A stretch of 64,000 nucleotides of DNA from the NCBI GenBank assembly GCA_963575745.1, contig CAUYUJ010017815.1:323501-387500 (forward strand), in the 5' to 3' direction. The DNA comes from Prorocentrum cordatum (taxonomy: Eukaryota > Sar > Dinophyceae > Prorocentrales > Prorocentraceae). This document shows positions 61,804 to 64,000 of this stretch, in pieces. Position 1 is the stretch's first letter, and each line of letters opens with the position of its first letter. Below the pieces are notes generated by a model. That model ran no database searches and was not told where the DNA came from. It worked only from the letters and a program-made list of their open reading frames with translations. The position numbers were made by a program, and so were the translations under genes.

Positions 61804-62190
61804 ATTGAAAATCGCATCTGCTCCGATCGTCTTTGCGATGACCAGCTTCAAACATGTGCTTTCGGAGATCACCGCGCAGGCCTGTTCCCACGTGGCCTTG
61901 AGAAAGCCGATTGAGAGACCAATCGTGATGGCGACACATACGATGTAGAACACAGTCGTGTAGAAGAAGCTGGTCCATGCACCGGCGCCACGGGCTGTCT
62001 CTAAGTGCTCATCACTGGGCCCGTCCCCGTCGTCTGTGTACTCCTCAAAGCCTCCTCGGCGAGGGCTGCCAAAGCAGTGCGGAGCTTCGGCTGCTTCTGG
62101 GCCCTCCGGCCGAGCTGCTTGACGAGAGGGTGTTCCGGGTTGTTCGTGATCACGTCGGCGACCTTCCTCATCACCTCCGCGTCGTTGACC
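61804..62190 (-). CDS. Membrane-protein gene, exon with one transmembrane segment (frame slip)
   Basis: The minus strand reads VNDAEVMRKVADVITNNPEH, PLVKQLGRRAQKQPKLRTAL and AALAEEAL, then, one base out of frame near 62048-62050, FEEYTDDGDGPSDEHLETAR, a hydrophobic span SFFYTTVFYIVCVAITIGLS, and KATWEQACAVISESTCLKLV ending GADAIFN at 61804. Both halves look genuine, so a single-base deletion (real or a sequencing error) is more likely than chance. One membrane helix is preceded by an acidic stretch. No family is known to me, and the 5' end is lost in a GGA tract. Confidence 0.5.
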
Positions 62191-62214
62191 GGGAGGAGGG
62201 AACAGGAGGCGGGG

Positions 62215-62330
62215 AAGAGGAGGAGAAGAGGAGGAGGTGAGGAGGAGATTGGACTTGCAGGAGGGAAGAGGAGGAGGGGAAGAGGAGGAAGGAGGAGGAG
62301 GAAGGGAAGAGGAGGGGAAGAGAAGGCGGG
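62215..62330 (+). repeat. (GGA)n microsatellite, imperfect
   Basis: GAGGAGGGGAAGAGGAGG-type units upstream of the membrane-protein exon on its strand. Confidence 0.9.
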
Positions 62331-62599
62331 GGATGAGGCGGTGGACGCGGAGCACGGTCTCCTTGCGTTCCCTGTTCGCGCATTGAGCACGCCACGGGGG
62401 CATGGCCCTGGACCGTTGGCGCTGCTCTTCTTCGGCCCCCTGCTCGTCCCCTTAGCAGGTGGGCGTCTGCTCCTCTCTGTGAGGTCTTTGGGGCGCGTGG
62501 GGCTCAAACAAAAGTGGCCCCGCCGCGGTCTCCTCCGATTTCGGGCTGCTGCTCCCCAGCGGGCCTCCGACGGGGCGCGCGCGCGTGCACCCCGCCGTG
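62331..62599. other. No gene recognised
   Basis: GC-rich DNA. The long overlapping open frames on both strands are compositional. Confidence 0.35.
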
Positions 62600-62830
62600 C
62601 TGCACGCGCTCGGGGGAGGGGGGAAAGGGGGGGGGGGGCACGAGGGGGGGGCACGAGAGGGGGAAGGGGAGAGGGGGTAAAGGGAAGGGGGAAAGGGGGG
62701 GGGGGGAAGGGGGAGGGGGGAAAGGGGGGAAAGGGGGGAAACGCACGTCTTCTGGTGCCCTCGACGGGGAAGGGGAAGGGGAGAGGGAGGACGCGGGGAT
62801 CTGAGGGGAGGGGGAGGGAGAAGAAGGGGG
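62600..62830 (+). repeat. G-run tract with G-quadruplex potential
   Basis: Dozens of runs of 4-12 G separated by A, AA, AAA or short CAC/CGA on the plus strand. It is strongly purine-only. Confidence 0.88.
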
Positions 62831-63322
62831 GGCTCTTGACGCTGACCGCATGGGAAGGTCGGGGAGAGGGTCGTCGTCGCTGTCCCCTCCCCCCAGCTCC
62901 AACAGCTGCACGGATGCAAGGGGGCTGTCGAATTGTGGTTTGCTTTGGTGCCGTTCGCGGTTTTGTGACGGGTTCCCAGCATCTACAAGGACGGGGTGGG
63001 TCTTCTTTCCACATGTCGTTTTCGCCCTAGCGCCGCGCGAATTCGTCGCAACAGATTTCCAAACAGGTACACGGATTGCGGACCATTTGTGGAATTGGCG
63101 TTCTCGTTTCAGCGCCGGGCACAGTCGCCGGAAAAAACTTTGAACAGATGTTACCCGGATGGATGGTGGCTCCCGTTCAAAATCGAATGTTGATTTGAGA
63201 TGTCCTGAATTCATGGGCTCCGGAATCTCAACGGATGCACCGGGTACACACCCCGATTGAGGCCGGCTCCTTTTTCAGCTCGGTGTTCTCGCCAGAGACT
63301 TCCTGTCGGTTCTATGATTAAG
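62831..63322. other. No gene recognised
   Basis: Unassigned, mixed composition. Several short frames but no domain or repeat. Confidence 0.4.
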
Positions 63323-63458
63323 TCGGGCCTGTCCATCTACAGGGGGAATCACCAAAAATAGCCAACAAATACTCGGAGGACGATTTTTTGATTTGGAGGT
63401 ATGTTTTGAGTACTCTTAATTTTTCGCCCAAAATCCCCCTGTAGGGGGACGGGCCCGA
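63323..63458. mobile_element. MITE with TCGGGC termini, copy B
   Basis: 136 bp. The left TCGGGCCTGTCCATCTACAG is mirrored by CTGTAGGGGGACGGGCCCGA. The interior shares AAAATAG, GGAGGACG, ATGTTTTGAG and CCCAAAATCC with copy A at 4673-4828. Confidence 0.82.
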
Positions 63459-64000
63459 CCCAATTCTAAGACCAGACGCCTTTGGAGACGACCGCGCCGA
63501 TCGAGGGCGGCTCTTTCTCACACCGGGGCTCTCGCTGGATACCCCCCTGGACTCTGCGATCATGCCGCGTCGCCGTCCTGATAGCCAGCGGCACAGAGAT
63601 GGCAGCTCGTGCTCAAAACCAGGACCGGGCCTGGATTGCAGGAGCACGGGGCGCCCATCTTTCAAGAGGGCACTCTCCACGCAGTCGAGAGGAAGTGCTG
63701 CCGGGGGGCGCGCGAGTAGGGGACTTGAGACGGGTGGGCGTGTCTGAAGTTTACTCTGGTCCTCCTCCTCCTCCTCCTCCATTCCTCCATCTCTCCCCTC
63801 CCTCCCCCACGGGAGCACCAGCAGGCGGGGGGGGGGGACAGGACGGGATGCGGAGGGGGAGGAGGCAAAGATCCATTCCCGAGCAGTGCGCCAGGCTGTT
63901 TCAGATAATTTCCGAGTGCCAGAGAAGGTCGGATGTGGAAATTTGGCGCCGTCGACCAGGACGACCCTGCCGACCGCCCGGATGGTGATGATGACGGGCA
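63459..64000. other. No gene recognised
   Basis: Non-repetitive apart from a short (CCT)n at 63762-63780 and a G10 run near 63829. No coding signal can be supported to the right edge. Confidence 0.4.

Noticed and set aside
62001-63030. Very long overlapping frames on both strands at 62.0-63.0 kb
   Set aside because: They run through GGA and G-run tracts and mirror each other. Only the small minus-strand exon before 62190 has protein-like content.

Overview
The window reads as nuclear DNA of a dinoflagellate. The main evidence is three copies of the 22-nt dinoflagellate spliced leader (DinoSL, core GCCATTTTGGCTCAAG) embedded in the DNA. Further support comes from very GC-rich, repeat-dense sequence, decayed Ty1/copia and LINE elements of dinoflagellate style, introns with direct repeats at their splice sites, and split genes lying between long microsatellites. 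I cannot name the species. There is no rRNA, tRNA, CRISPR array or bacterial operon.

Layout. 0-5.1 kb: a decayed minus-strand Ty1/copia polyprotein (spacer, integrase, reverse transcriptase) broken by small TIR elements and microsatellites and running off the left edge. 5.1-9.9 kb: compound repeats, a 90-bp satellite, a possible minus-strand gene (6.9-7.7 kb), palindromic elements and GT-rich repeats. 10.1-24.1 kb: a split plus-strand gene for a Cys-loop-type (pentameric ligand-gated) ion channel. Its ligand-binding exon (10.1-10.8 kb) and its M1-M3 exon (21.2-21.6 kb) are separated by a 10-kb intron. That intron holds LINE A (12374-20592, minus), which has a DinoSL 5' end, an A6 3' end and a 13-bp target-site duplication, with a further TIR transposon nested inside. 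22-31 kb: satellites and tandem duplications. 31.2-35.4 kb: a degenerate reverse-transcriptase retroelement joined to a 5'-truncated LINE tail ending in A9. 35.4-39.8 kb: compound repeat, minisatellite and about 1.5 kb of successive microsatellites. 39.8-49.0 kb: LINE B, the best preserved element, with DinoSL, ORF1 and a giant ORF2 (endonuclease, RT, RNase H, two zinc fingers), inserted in an (AC)n tract. 49.95-55.4 kb: LINE C, with DinoSL and ORFs broken by stops, inserted in a (CTC)n tract. 55.4-64 kb: low-complexity DNA, a decayed retrocopy with a degenerate leader, foldback/MITE families, and a split minus-strand membrane-protein gene with an introner-like intron.

How it fits together. 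Most of the window is mobile DNA. The LINEs appear to have been trans-spliced, capped with DinoSL, reverse-transcribed end to end and inserted into simple or minisatellite repeats. Short TIR elements lie at exon edges, where their terminal GT can serve as a splice donor, so intron gain and retrotransposition have both shaped this stretch. Host gene content is small: one channel gene, one membrane-protein gene and a few uncertain exons.
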